Of a stretch of DNA of 64,000 bases, positions 47,984-59,985 are shown one piece after another. The DNA is from Sinotaia quadrata (lineage: Eukaryota; Mollusca; Gastropoda; Architaenioglossa; Viviparidae): positions 114,381,360 through 114,445,359 of the forward strand of contig CM054181.1 in assembly GCA_028829895.1 (NCBI GenBank), written 5' to 3'. Positions within the stretch are counted from its first letter, which is position 1; every line of letters starts with the position of its first letter. Below the pieces are notes generated by a model. The model was given only the letters and a program-made list of their open reading frames with translations. It had not been told where the DNA came from and ran no database searches. A program made the position numbers and the translations under genes.

Positions 47984-47988
47984 CCAAT
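47984..47988. repeat. 5-bp target site duplication CCAAT (right)
   Basis: Matches 39,781-39,785 and closes the insertion. Confidence 0.95.
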
Positions 47989-48044
47989 CAAATGTGTTGT
48001 TCCATTTGTAGACGGTAGTGAGCTTCTTTTATTGCAAGCTCGGT

Positions 48045-48311
48045 GTGTCTTGGCTGATATTAATTAAGGAAACAGAAAGGACGTTTTATCATCCTTACTT
48101 TTTCATCCTTATTTGGTTGATTTTAATTAAAGAAACAGAAAGGATGATTTATCATCCTTACTTGGTTGATATTAATTAAGGAAACAGGAAGGACGTTTTA
48201 TCATCCTCATTTGGTTGATATTAATTAAGGAAACAGGAAGGACGTTTTATCATCCTTACTTGGTTGATATTAATTAAGGAAACAGAAAGGACACTTTATC
48301 ATCCTTACTTC
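48045..48311. repeat. 49-bp minisatellite array
   Basis: Five to six copies containing ttggttgatattaattaagg and aaacagaaaggacgttttat, followed by catccttac. Confidence 0.93.
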
Positions 48312-48904
48312 GCCAATGTAGAGATTTTTTTAATTGTCTAAATGTATATTTATGTGCTTACTTTTAATTGGTTGGTTAGTTTTGGTTGGATGGTTTATGT
48401 TTATTATTGTTTATGTGTACACCTATGTGCTTACTTTTAATATCTGTTCTTAGGTTGATTAGTTTTGGTAGGATGTTTTATGGTATTTTTTTCTATTGTT
48501 TATATATACACTTATGGGCTTGCTTTTTAATTGCATTTGCTTGAATATTTAGTTTTTGATTGGATGGTTTATATTTTCTATCAGATTCTTTACTAACAGT
48601 ATTTTTATTAGTGTCTTGGTAATTCTACTTAAATATTTGCTGATTGGGCGGGTGGGTGGCTGTAACTGAATGGTTTGTTTGGTAATTGGTTTGTATGTGT
48701 GTGTATGTGTCTCTGTGTCTGTGCGTAATTTTTATTTACTCTGTTCTTTGAATTTTGGTCCACTGGTTCGTTTGTTGGTTTCTTGTTGTTTTTGCTCGGT
48801 TGCTTGGGTGATTCAATATGTGTTACTTCCGCTGATCAACCATCGCAGTCTGATTGTCCGTCCGTCCGTCCGGTCAGACTGGATATCACTACAACACAAG
48901 TATC
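48312..48904. other. T/G-rich unannotated DNA
   Basis: ttggttggttagttttgg-like words and atgtgcttacttttaat recur loosely (48,355, 48,427 and 48,505), suggesting a decayed ~75-bp repeat. No gene. Confidence 0.45.
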
Positions 48905-49200
48905 TCTGATCAAGAATAATTCAATCTCAGTCGCTTTATCACATTTCTAATCAAGTATAATTCATCCACGTCAATCTGATCACATTTCTAATCAAGTATA
49001 ATTCATCCACGTCAATCTGATCACATTTCTAATCAAGTATAATTCATCCACGTCAATCTGATCATATTTCTAATCAAGTATATAATTCATCCACGTCAAT
49101 CTGATCACATTTCTAATCAAGTATATAATTCATCCACGTCAATCTGATCACATTTCTAATCAAGTATAATTCATCCACGTCAATCTGATCACATTTCAGT
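48905..49200. repeat. 41-43-bp minisatellite array
   Basis: Seven copies with ctgatcacatttctaatcaa and gtataattcatccacgtcaa. Two copies carry an extra TA. Confidence 0.95.
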
Positions 49201-49204
49201 ACGT

Positions 49205-49735
49205 CATTCGATCACATCTCCTTTAGCCAATGCAAATCTGAACGCACTCGCTGTCAATTTGATCACACTCGCTGTCAATTTGATCACACTCACTGTCAAT
49301 TTGATCAACTCACTACCAAACATCTCACACTCACTGTCAATTTGATCACACTCACTTACAATCTAATCAAACTCAATGTCAATTTGATTACACTCACTGT
49401 CAATTTGATCAACTCACTACCAAACATCTCACACTGTCAATTTGATCACACACACTCACAATCTAATCAAACTCACTGTCAATTTGATTACACTCACTGT
49501 CAATTTGATTACACTCACTGCCAATCTGATCACACTCACAATCTAATCAAACCCACTGTCAATTTGATTACACTCACTGCCAATCTGATCACACTCACAA
49601 TCTAATCAAACCCACTGTCAATTTGATTACACTCACTGCCAATCTGATCACACTCACAATCTAATCAAACCCACTGTCAATTTGATTACACTCACTGCCA
49701 ATCTGATCACACTCCTTTTTAATCTGATCAAATTG
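49205..49735. repeat. ~20-bp repeat with 59-bp higher-order unit
   Basis: tcaatttgatcacactcact variants recur every ~20 bp. On the right, a 59-bp trimer (aatctaatcaaacccactg, tcaatttgattacactcact, gccaatctgatcacactcac) is repeated three times almost perfectly. It shares the ctgatcacat word with the preceding array, so the two may be related. Confidence 0.92.
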
Positions 49736-50399
49736 CATACGTTTACCTTGTCATATCTCATTAAGTAAAATAAGGATCTAAAATAAGGATCTAAAATAAG
49801 GATCCGGATAAAGACCACTTCGTCATTACGAATAAGACCCAACTAAAGTAAGTATGAACTTTCGAATGCAGACAGTGACCGAGTATAACTAACATTTCAT
49901 TTTAAACTGAACATCAATACACGCTGAACATTGAACTCAATACAAGTTGAGTTTTGTCATAAGTAAATATTGAATGCTGAACATCAGTAAATTGAGAACG
50001 AATCAATTATTCAAGATTTCTTCACTAAGCAAAATATGGATAGAAAGTTGAAAAGTAAACGCATAATGCTCTTAATGAAATGTAAAACAGGAATCCGAAA
50101 TTAGAGCCAAGAACGTGACATATTGCCAAATAAACTTGTGGTCTTTAAGATAAAAAACCAGGAGTCTCTTTTTTCTGTTGATGAATTACTTGGGTTTGAT
50201 GGCTTGCTGAGTGTAGCAGGTGACAATAAAGGAGATCTCAGTACGGAGTTAATTTCGTTATCTAGAAAGAATATTTATTTTTTTAAAAAAAAACTCTTGT
50301 ATAGGAAGATGAGATTTTGATTGTTGGTTGTTGTTTTGTTGTCGTTGTTGCTGTTGCTTGTACAACGATTTAACTGGCGGTACACGTGACGACCCTCGT
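49736..50399. other. Unannotated DNA
   Basis: A short 13-bp triplet (taaaataaggatc) lies at 49,767-49,805. The rest is AT-rich without a gene; a GTT-rich patch lies at 50,320-50,360. Confidence 0.45.
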
Positions 50400-50700
50400 C
50401 GTCCCAATTGGTAGATTGAAACCCACTGGAGTCCACCACCATATTTGCTAAAGGAGCGTAAGCGTTCGCACTCCAAGCCTGGTTCAAATCTTCCACTCTC
50501 TTGACCGAGACACTAATGCCTCACATGTGAAAACCACTGTCTGCACCCTCCCTGGTCCTTTCCCACTTCCTCACCTCTACCCATCCCCACCACCGCCAGT
50601 TACCTGCAAGTAAGGTAAGCACGGTATTCGAAGTGTGATGGCTTTGCAAGCCCAAGGTGGAATGTGGCGTGAGGACATTACTGACTTCTATTCACATCAT
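50400..50700 (+). mobile_element. SINE-like dispersed repeat, copy 1
   Basis: 50,444-50,493 looks tRNA-like: an A-box-like ttgctaaaggagcg, an arm-like aagcgttcgcactccaagc and a B-box-like ggttcaaatc. Downstream, 50,525-50,697 matches a second copy at 51,718-51,893, including accactgtctgc, ctttcccacttcctca, gtgatggctttgcaagccca and aggtggaatgtggc. This fits a tRNA-derived SINE head plus body, but the head is not shared by the second copy. Confidence 0.5.
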
Positions 50701-50960
50701 GGGGGCATCACGGGTTGTTGGCTTTCCTTTTTTTTCTGTGCTCGGCCCACTTATAGCTTCAGCTGACATGCCAAGGGCTATATCTAGTAGAGGAGAAAAT
50801 CATAGATGAGTTAGTGAGGTGCCAAAACTAAGATCTGGAACTGAAGAAAAAAGAAACCAAGATCCGCTATGCTTGAGAGAAAGGGGGGGGGGGAGGGAGA
50901 GAGAGAATTATTTACTTTTTTATTAATCTGGGAAGAACATGGCTAGTACCCGTTGAAAGA
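50701..50960. other. Unannotated DNA with G-run
   Basis: Poly-G at about 50,883-50,893 followed by a GA-rich patch; nothing else. Confidence 0.5.
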
Positions 50961-50978
50961 AGAAGGAGATGATGATAA

Positions 50979-51010
<32 letters not shown>

Positions 51011-51124
51011 ATGATGATGGTGGTGGTGGTGATGATGATGGTGGTTGTTGTGATGATGATGGTGGTGGTGGTGGTAGTTGTGATGATGAGGGGGTGGTGG
51101 TGGTGGTGATGATGGTGTTGGTTG

Positions 51125-51156
<32 letters not shown>

Positions 51157-51170
51157 GGTGTTAGTGATGC
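50961..51170. repeat. (GAT)n/(GGT)n trinucleotide tract
   Basis: gatgatgat blocks alternate with ggtggtggt blocks for about 210 bp, giving Asp/Gly (plus) and His/Thr/Ile (minus) artefact frames. Confidence 0.95.
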
Positions 51171-51717
51171 TGATGTTGTTAACGGCAGATAATACTAATA
51201 AACAAGGAAACTGAATGATCCTAATTACATATTTCAGGTACTGATTTGCAGGTAATCTAATAAATTTGCATTGTAACTTGAAGCGCAATTCATTTATTAG
51301 AAAATATTAATTAGAATTATAATTATCAAAACTGAGCTCATAATGAATTTGCTCATAGTACGCATAAACTTGCTGCCCTGCGCTTTTTCACCACGTTTTC
51401 CAGTTAAATGTGAGTACCCATTTGCATTACTTTCAATAAGCATTTTCTCAATTGAGCAAAATTCAAAACCTTTTTATTATAAGACAAAATAAGTCATAGG
51501 GATTTAACTTGTTATATGACATATCCAGTGTAAATTACGCAGAGTGAATGCAGTTAAGATGGTGTGGCACATTAACCCATGTTGGTCGTGCAGCCACCAC
51601 AAACGAGACACGATATTTACAAGTCCCCTCGTAAGCGATAATGTAAGAAAATAAAACAGATGAAACAAGAAATAAAATAAACTACTCCCAATCGGGTGAC
51701 AATGATGTTTTGCCTTA
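51171..51717. other. Unannotated AT-rich DNA
   Basis: Nothing recognisable. Confidence 0.5.
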
Positions 51718-51893
51718 CCTGTGAAAACCACTGTCTGCTCCCTCCCTTCCATGGTTCTTTCCCACTTCCTCATCTCTAGCCCCCCCCCCCCCCCCCGCCA
51801 GTTAGTTGCACGTAAGGTGAGCTCGCCATTCCAGGTGTGATGGCTTTGCAAGCCCAAGGTGGAATGTGGCATGAAGACATTACTGAATTCTAT
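51718..51893 (+). mobile_element. SINE-like dispersed repeat, copy 2 (5'-truncated)
   Basis: Shares about 175 bp with copy 1 in the same orientation and lacks the tRNA-like head. It carries an 18-base C-run at 51,780-51,797 where copy 1 has mixed cccatccccaccaccgcc. Confidence 0.65.
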
Positions 51894-51959
51894 TATGCAA
51901 TAAAAATAAAACAAAAGTAAATCATTCTAAATTAATCGAAATGAAATAAACTATAATTA

Positions 51960-52043
51960 GGTTGAGGGGTTGGGGGGTCAGAAAGAAAGAAAGGAAGGAA
52001 AAAGCAAACAACCCAACAAGAAAAAAAAGAGAGAAAGAAATTT

Positions 52044-52110
<67 letters not shown>

Positions 52111-52250
52111 AAAAAAGAAAGAAAGAAAGAAGCAATCTAACAAACAATCAAAGAAGCACAGAAACAAAGAAAGAAAATTAAAAATAAACTAAGAAACAAA
52201 GGAAGAAAGAGAGAAAGAAAGAAACAAAGGAAGAAAATCTTAAACCTGCA
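51960..52250. repeat. (GAAA)n tetranucleotide tract
   Basis: Nearly perfect GAAA from 52,043 to about 52,130, flanked by imperfect GAAA/GGAA. Confidence 0.95.
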
Positions 52251-52379
52251 AGGCTATCTATTTCTAGGGAAATTATTTTCTTATGGCTTTTGTTTTAAGG
52301 TGTGGCATTCATAATTTTTATTTTTAGCACTTCAAAGAGTCGATACTTCTGTTGTGTACACGCACGCACGTACGCATAT

Positions 52380-52380
<1 letters not shown>

Positions 52381-52422
<42 letters not shown>
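52381..52422. repeat. (CA)n microsatellite
   Basis: About 21 CA units preceded by an imperfect cgcacgcacgtacgc patch. Confidence 0.97.
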
Positions 52423-52425
<3 letters not shown>

Positions 52426-53104
52426 AGCTTGGAGCTATTTCTATAAATCAACAATAAAATTTATTAAGCTGACATGTTTGTAAAAAAAAGAAAAACTACA
52501 GAAAATTGTAACAGCATTTATTGTCCTCACCTAGCACAGTCTCGGCTGGTAAACAAGTTTTAGCTCAAAAATTCATTTTCTTGCATTTGCAGGAAATGCA
52601 CAAAGCCAGAATTTCCCTTAATCTCCAGAAAAATTCGTCTCTACTTTTCTAATTTCCCGTGAAGACGTTCGGAAGTTCTATAAATAGCCCTGATGATGAT
52701 GATCGTTGAATTCACTTGTTTAATTTTTTTTAGTTCGTTTAATTTTAGTTTTTAAGCAAAGAGTAAATGAGAAATTACTTTTTCTCCAATAACTGTACAT
52801 TATACTTGAGATGAAATAATACTTTATGTGCATCTTGGGTTTCTTGTAACTCTGTGGTTTTCATTTTAGTTTTAAGACTTGTTTGGACACAATATGTTCA
52901 TGCGATGAAATAAAATACTAACATCTGACAACTATTTAAGAATATATTGAAATAAATCGCTTGCCTGGCAGTCTAGATTTAACTGGAATTTGTCCCATTA
53001 ATTAGACTAAGTTTGCAAATTCAACAATTGAAATACATTAAATTGATAAGATTTAACTTTTATTATCAGAGCAAAAGTGAATCGTGATCATCATACTTTC
53101 AATT
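52423..53104. other. Unannotated AT-rich DNA
   Basis: Nothing recognisable. Confidence 0.5.
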
Positions 53105-53640
53105 TCACACAGATCCTTGCAGCAAGTCACCAAATGACATACCTTGCTTTTCACTCACACGCAGATCCTTGCAACAAGATTCACCAAATGACACGCCTTG
53201 CTTTTCACTCATTCAAATAACCTTGCAGCAAATGACACGCCTTGCTTTTCACTCAAACGCAGATCCTTGCAGCAAGTCACCAAATGACGCGCCTTGCTTT
53301 TCACTCAAACGCAGATCCTTGCAGCAAGTCACCAAATGACGCGCCTTGCTTTTCACTCAAACGCAGATCCTTGTAGCAAGTCACCAAATGACGCGCCTTG
53401 CTTTTCACTCAAACGCAGATCCTTGCAGCAAGTCACCAAATGACGCGCCTTGCTTTTCACTCAAACGCAGATCCTTGCAGCAAGTCACCAAATGACGCGC
53501 CTTGCTTTTTACTCAAACGCAGATCCTTGCAGCAAGTCACCAAATGACGCGCCTTGCTTTTCACTCACACGCAGTCCTTGCAGCAAGAGTCACCAAATAA
53601 CGCGCCTTGCTTTTCACTCGCGCAGATCCTGCCACGGAGT
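53105..53640. repeat. 52-bp minisatellite array
   Basis: About ten copies with agtcaccaaatgacgcgcct, tgcttttcactcaaacgcag and atccttgcagcaag. The central copies are nearly identical; the edges are diverged. Confidence 0.96.
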
Positions 53641-54689
53641 CATCGAAGTGGACGCATTGTTTTCCTACACATTATCATTTGGACTGCCAAAGGGAACCTC
53701 ACGCAAAAGTGTCATGTATCATATTTTGCTTGACCCAAGAGCAGTGACTATTTATTTTGTTCTTAGAATAAATCCTCTTTCAATTGTTTTCAGAATCCAT
53801 CAGAATCCATTAGTTTGACCACAGTTGTGTAAGGAAATAGCACGTTAAGGATTAAGCTACGAATTTTTAATAAAAGATAAAGGTGTCTATACCGTAGCAA
53901 GTAAAACAAACACATGTATCATTAAAATACATCTTATACGAGGCATGATGTAAAATACATATCAGTACACTAATCTTTTGATAGAGACAAGTGAACATTT
54001 TATTGGGAAGCAGGGGACTTAAAAGAGCATGAATGGGCGAAGCCTTCAGAGAGAGAAAGAGATGGAAAAAAAGAAAGACAACTCAAAGAAATTTTGTGTT
54101 GCTTCGTGGGAGTTATTGTTATTGAATAACCCAAAATATCTTAACGAAGTCAAAAATAGAGGCAATCTGTCCTAACAGACTTTTCACCGTGCACATTTAA
54201 ATTATGCGAAATGAATATATATAAATGTGTTTGAAATTTGAGATTGGCGGGGGAGGGGGGAGTTTGGGGATTGAGGGTGGTAGTAAAATCAAGGTCTCTG
54301 CCGGTTGAAGTTTGATGGTATTTCATTTATGTCCTCAAAGAAATAATTTCTTTTGCGTTTGACAAGAAAGCACTTCAAACATTAGCATGCTAAATGATCG
54401 CATGACAACCACTAGAACCTGAGATTTCCCATGAGGTCACACAATGGCGTGCTCAGAAAATAGAACGGTTATCTTTGAAGGTGGTTTCCGGGTAGCAGTA
54501 GGTCTAATCACTAATGGGGGATAAACACTGACTGGGCGTTCTTTCCTCCTAAGCTAAAGAGTTCTCCCAGCCAGACTGGCTCACTCGCCCTCCGAACAGC
54601 GCGCTAAAGAAATAGTTACAAAATCCAACCCTTGTTCCCTAAGAATCTGTCATGTCGGGACACAACTGCCATTTCCCTTTTAGCAAAAC
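53641..54689. other. Unannotated DNA
   Basis: No gene or repeat supported; 54,250-54,285 is G-rich. Confidence 0.5.
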
Positions 54690-55288
54690 AATAAATATAT
54701 TACGTGACGCATCGGAACAATAAATATATTACGTGTCCCGTCAGAACAATAAATATAGTATTTGTGTCCCATCAGAACAATAAATATATTACTGTCCCAT
54801 CAAAACAATAAATATATTACGTGACGCATCAGAACAATAAATATATTACGTGTCCCATCAGAACAATAAATATATTACTTGTCCCATCAGAACAATAAAT
54901 ATATTACATGTCCCATCAGAACAATAAATATATTACGTGTCCCATCACAACATTCAATTCATGATGTGCCTATCAGTTTCTCACTATAATATAAAATGTA
55001 TTATAAATCCCATCAGAACTTTCAATATATTATAATTCCTATCAGAACATTCAATATATTATAATTCCCATCAGAACTTTCACTATCTTATTTTTCACAT
55101 CAGAACATTTCATACATTATGTTTCGCATCAGAATACTCAATAAATTATGTTTCTTATTAGAATATTAAATACATTTGTTTTCTACAGAACATTAACTAC
55201 ATTTGTTTCTTACTAGAACATTAAATATTTGTTTACAACTATAACATTAAATGCATTTGTTTCCAACTAGAACATTAATTACAATTTT
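54690..55288. repeat. ~27-29-bp minisatellite array, left part
   Basis: Tidy units on the left (catcagaacaataaatatat plus tacgtgtcc) grade into diverged ones (agaacattaaatacatttgt plus ttcc). Interrupted at 55,289 by a dispersed repeat and resumed at 55,985. Confidence 0.92.
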
Positions 55289-55984
55289 TGACGCCAACGC
55301 CACCTTAGTTATTGGTTATGATTATTATTATTATTTAATCATCTATAACTAATTACAAGTGTTGAGAATCTTAATGTTTTTAATAACTCTCCAGAAGACA
55401 TCACTCGTTTCTCTCACTTGGCAGTTATGCAGGTGGATGTAAACGTTTTCTCCCTTACACAACAAGACAAACATTTATACCGTCACAATATTTCCATAGG
55501 TGGAAAACTTCTTGCCAGAGGAGAAGACAATCCATCTTTTAATCTATATTTAGCGATCCCCAATCCACCCACTTTCTTCTCCGACATAAGGTTATCAATA
55601 TGTGTAACAAGATCAATCAATTTATTAAATTAACAGTGAAATATACAAGTGGATATCATGAAAAGAGCATTGACATTTATATCACTTCACAACAATGTTT
55701 AATTAATGCTGGACAATCGTTCACTTTATCCTAGCATAGACATAACTTGTCAATAACATAAATATATAATCAAGTTCATAAATATCATCACGCAAATGAG
55801 AGTAGAGTTTCAGAGAAATAATGAAAGTCAAATGAACATAACCCTTGCAAAGATGGCGGCTATTGCCAGCACGTGTTCACAATCATGCGGTTTGCAACAA
55901 GTCACTGTCTTTCTTATTCAGGCAACGGCCTCACATGTCCCTTCTAGTCCCACCACACAACTGTTCCAGAATCCTCGATGAGCT
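55289..55984. mobile_element. Dispersed repeat, copy 2
   Basis: Begins tgacgccaacgccacc and matches 17,433-17,900 in order over at least 400 bp. It lies inside the ~27-bp array, whose units resume immediately after it, so it is an insertion. There is no coding potential. ATTT on both sides could be a short target duplication, but the right end is uncertain. Confidence 0.7.
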
Positions 55985-56427
55985 CACAAAACATTTGTTT
56001 CTTTTAGAATATTAAATACATTTGTTTCCCCATCAAATCATTAAATACATTATGTTTCCTATTAGAATGTTAAATGTATTTGTTTCCCATCAAAACACTA
56101 AATACAATTGTTCCCCATTAGAACATTTAATGCATTACGTTTCCTATTAAAACATTAGATTTGTTTCCCATTAAAACATTAAAAATATTATGTTTCCCAC
56201 TAGATCATTAAATAATGCATTACGTTTCCTATTAAAACATTAGATTTGTTTCCCATTAAAACATTAAAAACATTATGTTTCCGATTAGAACATTAAATAC
56301 AATTGTTTCCAACTTAAACATTAAATACAATTGTTTCCTATTAGAACATTAAATACAATTGTTTCCAACTTAAACATTAAATACAATTGTTTCCTATTAG
56401 AACATTAAATACAATTGATTCCTGGCC
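55985..56427. repeat. ~27-29-bp minisatellite array, right part
   Basis: About 15 diverged units of the form attagaacattaaatacaat plus tgtttcc. Confidence 0.9.
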
Positions 56428-57150
56428 CAAGAAACATCCAAGACTGGAGTGCAGATCAACCTGGAGAAGACTGAAACCATGACCCTGTTAAAAAAAAGCA
56501 GCAGAATCCCTTGGAGACAGCGAGTTGAAAGAAGTCAGCTCTTTCACCTACCTGGGCAGCATTGTATCAGCAACAGGTGGTTCTGACGAGGACATCAAAG
56601 CCAGAATCGAGAAAGCTAGATACGCCTTTATTATCCTGAGACCAGTCTGGAGGTCAACATCTCTGTCTGTCCGCAACAACAAACTACGGATTTTCAACAG
56701 CAATGTTAAGTATGTCCTCCTCTATGGCTCAGAGACCTGGAGAGTCACCAACACCCTAACCAACAAGCTCCAAGTGTTCGTCAACGGCTGCATTCGCAAC
56801 ATACTGAAGATCAGGTGGACAGAGAAACTAAAGAACACTGATTTGTGGACAAACCAAGATCCCATCGACCAGCAGATTGCCAGGCGGAAATGGCGATTGA
56901 CATGACACACCCTGCGGAAACCCACACAAGACATCACCAGGCAACTTTGCAGTGGAACACCCCAGGGAAAGAGACGGGTCGGTCGCCTAAGACCACCCGG
57001 AGAAGATCATGTGAGGAGGAAATGAAGAGCTGCAACCTGTCATGGGGTGAACTGAAAAGGGCTGCCCAGAATCGAGTGCGCTGGAGAACTGTTGTCGAGG
57101 CCCTTTGTTCCACAAGGAATCCAAGGAAATAAGCAAGCACGGAAGCACGC
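56428..57150 (+). pseudogene. 5'-truncated, decayed LINE: RT C-terminus and 3' end
   Basis: The frames together resemble the thumb and C-terminal part of a non-LTR retrotransposon ORF2: SSFTYLGSIVSATGGSDEDI, KARIEKARYAFIILRPVWRS, LLYGSETWRV, then a tail with WRTVVEALCSTRNPRK and a stop at ~57,130. The frame breaks at an eight-A run (56,490-56,497), at a TGA (56,903-56,905), and again at ~56,945-56,980, so the copy is dead. No RT palm or endonuclease part remains. The short AAGC/AAGT-like tail directly after the stop suggests a very short 3' UTR. The clade is not fixed; RTE-like is possible. A 56-bp fragment of the same end lies at 11,480-11,535. Confidence 0.8.
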
Positions 57151-57700
57151 AAATTAGTAGGTTTTGCTGAACATACAATACAGCTAAACACTAAACTGCT
57201 TTGGTGAATGAACCTTAACACCTTCTAAGTATTGATAAATACTGTGCCTAGCAAAATAATAGAAAGTTGTTTGAATTCTTAAAATTACCATAAATCTTGG
57301 TGAGCACACATCATAGCTTAACGCAGAAAGCTGACTTGTGAAATTGCCACAATTCTAAATCTAACAAACTCTGGTAGTTAACTGCTAAAAGATCTTTAGT
57401 TTGTTAAATTACCTTTCGACTCTGTGAGCACTGGAACTTGTAGCTAAACAATAAATGGCATTTTATTTATTACTTTACCTTAAGCTTCAAAGCAAGTGCA
57501 TAATAACACTAAAACGTCCTTGACATTTTAATACTATAGATCTAGTAAACATACGGCTAAATGCTAAATGTCCTTTGAGTTATTTTATTACCATACTTGT
57601 CTGTAAACAAGCCGGACACTAAAAATACTCTTATTTTGTTGCCAGAGGTCTCGGCAAATGGACCTTAAAGCTTAACACTAAAAACATTTTTTTTTTATTG
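57151..57700. repeat. Strongly decayed ~80-90-bp tandem array
   Basis: The order gctaaacactaaa, tcctttgagtt, aaattacc and tgtgagca recurs about six times with many changes. Confidence 0.5.
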
Positions 57701-58596
57701 AAGAATGCTAAAATGAACACATTATATATAACCAGAATGGTTATTGATTGTTTTAAATAACTATTTAATTGGAATGTTGTTTTTGTCTGAACATAGCATT
57801 ATTGTGGGTCTTTTTAATTTAGCTCTTTTGTGACGCTGCCATATTGTAATGCTCTACTTTGATTATATTATTGATGTTTATTTCTGATTTTGTTGGTTTT
57901 GTAAATCTAGGTTAGCCTGACCATGGACAGCTCTTGCAAGTTGCCTATTTCCGTTAAATTAACAAATGCAGAAAATAGACTTTGAAAGGAAACCAATCAA
58001 TCAAAATTTATTTTCGCAGCACATTATATTCAAGTTGTAAGATGACGTCAGAGATGATTACATTTCTCGTTTTATTAAATTATTTCAGAAATACTAGTAT
58101 TAACTTTGCCTCTCTATCCCTTTCTGCTCTAACTCTCTCTCTCTCACTAACTCATACGCACGCACGCACGCACACATTTCTTTCCTTTATTCGACAATTT
58201 TCTTGTGTCGAGGATTATAGAGTTAATGTCATATTTAATTAGAATTGTCTTAAATGATCACAATGTACGATTTTATCCATGCTGCTCTATTGATTAATCA
58301 AGACGCACGGATAACACAATTTATCAATTTAAAAATGACACAAACAGACGAACAGATAGATAGTTTGACACCAGATATATGGATGAATGGATAGATGCAC
58401 ACACACACACACACATCCGGATGTAAATACAAGTATACATAGAGACACAGATAAATACACGTATCTAGATGTGAATTAAATATTACTGTATACATACAAA
58501 CATAAATGCACACATATACTCATAATTAGTGCTTAGTTAATATAAAACTCTACCTGAGATAAAGATTTAAAGAATTCATCATTATTTATAGCCAGG
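57701..58596. other. Unannotated AT-rich DNA
   Basis: Short CT/CA runs at 58,133-58,170 and 58,399-58,416; a CRE-like tgacgtca at 58,043-58,050. No gene. Confidence 0.5.
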
Positions 58597-58754
<158 letters not shown>

Positions 58755-59324
58755 CGCTCCATGGCATTTAATCTGTAATTTATGTGTCCGGTTAAAATAC
58801 TGAACCACAAAAGGGGAGGGGAGTGAGCGAGAGAGAGAGGGAGGACAAAAAGAGATTAAGTCAGAGCTTATCTATACGACAAGCGTGGATTTATGCTTAA
58901 CACTCGACACGGCCTGGAGAACGGGAGAGAGGGGAGGGGCACTCCGTTTAGCAGTTGCTGTGCTTGCTATAGACAGATATAAACATAAATATAATAGTTG
59001 CGTCACTCCGCAAATATCTATTCCTGAAATGACGTCATCTTCGACGCTGACTCCCACTCGGAATCTAATTTCATTCCATCTAATTTCATTTCAGTGGGAA
59101 GCACAGCCAGTGCCGTCTTTAGAAAAAAAAAAAAATCCTTTTTAGAATTCATTAGCTGACACATGCATTGTTCCCATGGTCCCATTCATTTACTAAATTA
59201 GTAAATTTCAACCACTCTTCACATATCTCGGTTAATAAAATTGTAATCGCTCTTTCTCTCTGGCTGCTATCCGTCCATCTAAATCAAATATGTCTGCTTA
59301 ATTTTCTGTCTATTTATAAATATT
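58755..59324. other. Unannotated DNA
   Basis: A tgacgtcatcttc CRE-like word at 59,030; A13 run at 59,123-59,135. No gene. Confidence 0.5.
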
Positions 59325-59985
59325 TCTCTCTTTTTCTCTCTTTCCTCTTCCTCTTATTTTTCTCATTTTCTCATCAATATATCTACAGTTACTTATGTCT
59401 TCTGATTTCTCTTTCTCTCCCATGCCCTCCTATCTAATTCCTTCTTACATTCATTCTCTGTATGGTCGTCTTTCTTTCTTTCTCTCTCTCTTTCTCTTTC
59501 TTTCTCTCTTTTTTTCTCTCCTTCTCTTTCTCCCTCTTTCTCTTTCTTTCTCTCCCTTTCTTTCTCTCTCTTTTTCTTTCTCTCTTTCTCTTTCTCCCTC
59601 TTAATTTCTCTCTTTATCTCTCTTTTTCTTTCTCTCTCTTCCAGTCTCTCTCTTTTCCTCTCTGTTCTCTCTCTTTATTTCTTTTTGTTTCTCTTTGCTT
59701 CTCTCTTACTCTCTCCTTTTTTCTCTTCGTCTTTTCCTCTTTCACTTGCTTTTATATCCTCTCTTTGTAATCTCTTCTTCTTCCCGTCCCCCTCTCTCTC
59801 TCCCCCTCCCTCCCTCTATACTTCCCGTTCTATTTTTTACCGACTCTCTTTTTCACTCTCTTTTCGTCTTGTTCATCCCCCCTCTCTCTCTCTCTTTCTT
59901 TCTCTATTTCCCTCTCTCGCTCTTCTTAGCTTCTTTCTCACCCTTGCTCGCTCTTGCACTCTTCTCGCTCTCTCAGTTCTTCTCT
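59325..59985. repeat. Polypyrimidine tract, ~660 bp
   Basis: Almost only C and T on the plus strand: ctttctctctc, ttctctttctttctc and ccctctttctctt blocks. All three forward frames look Ser/Phe/Leu-rich and are artefacts. Confidence 0.93.
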
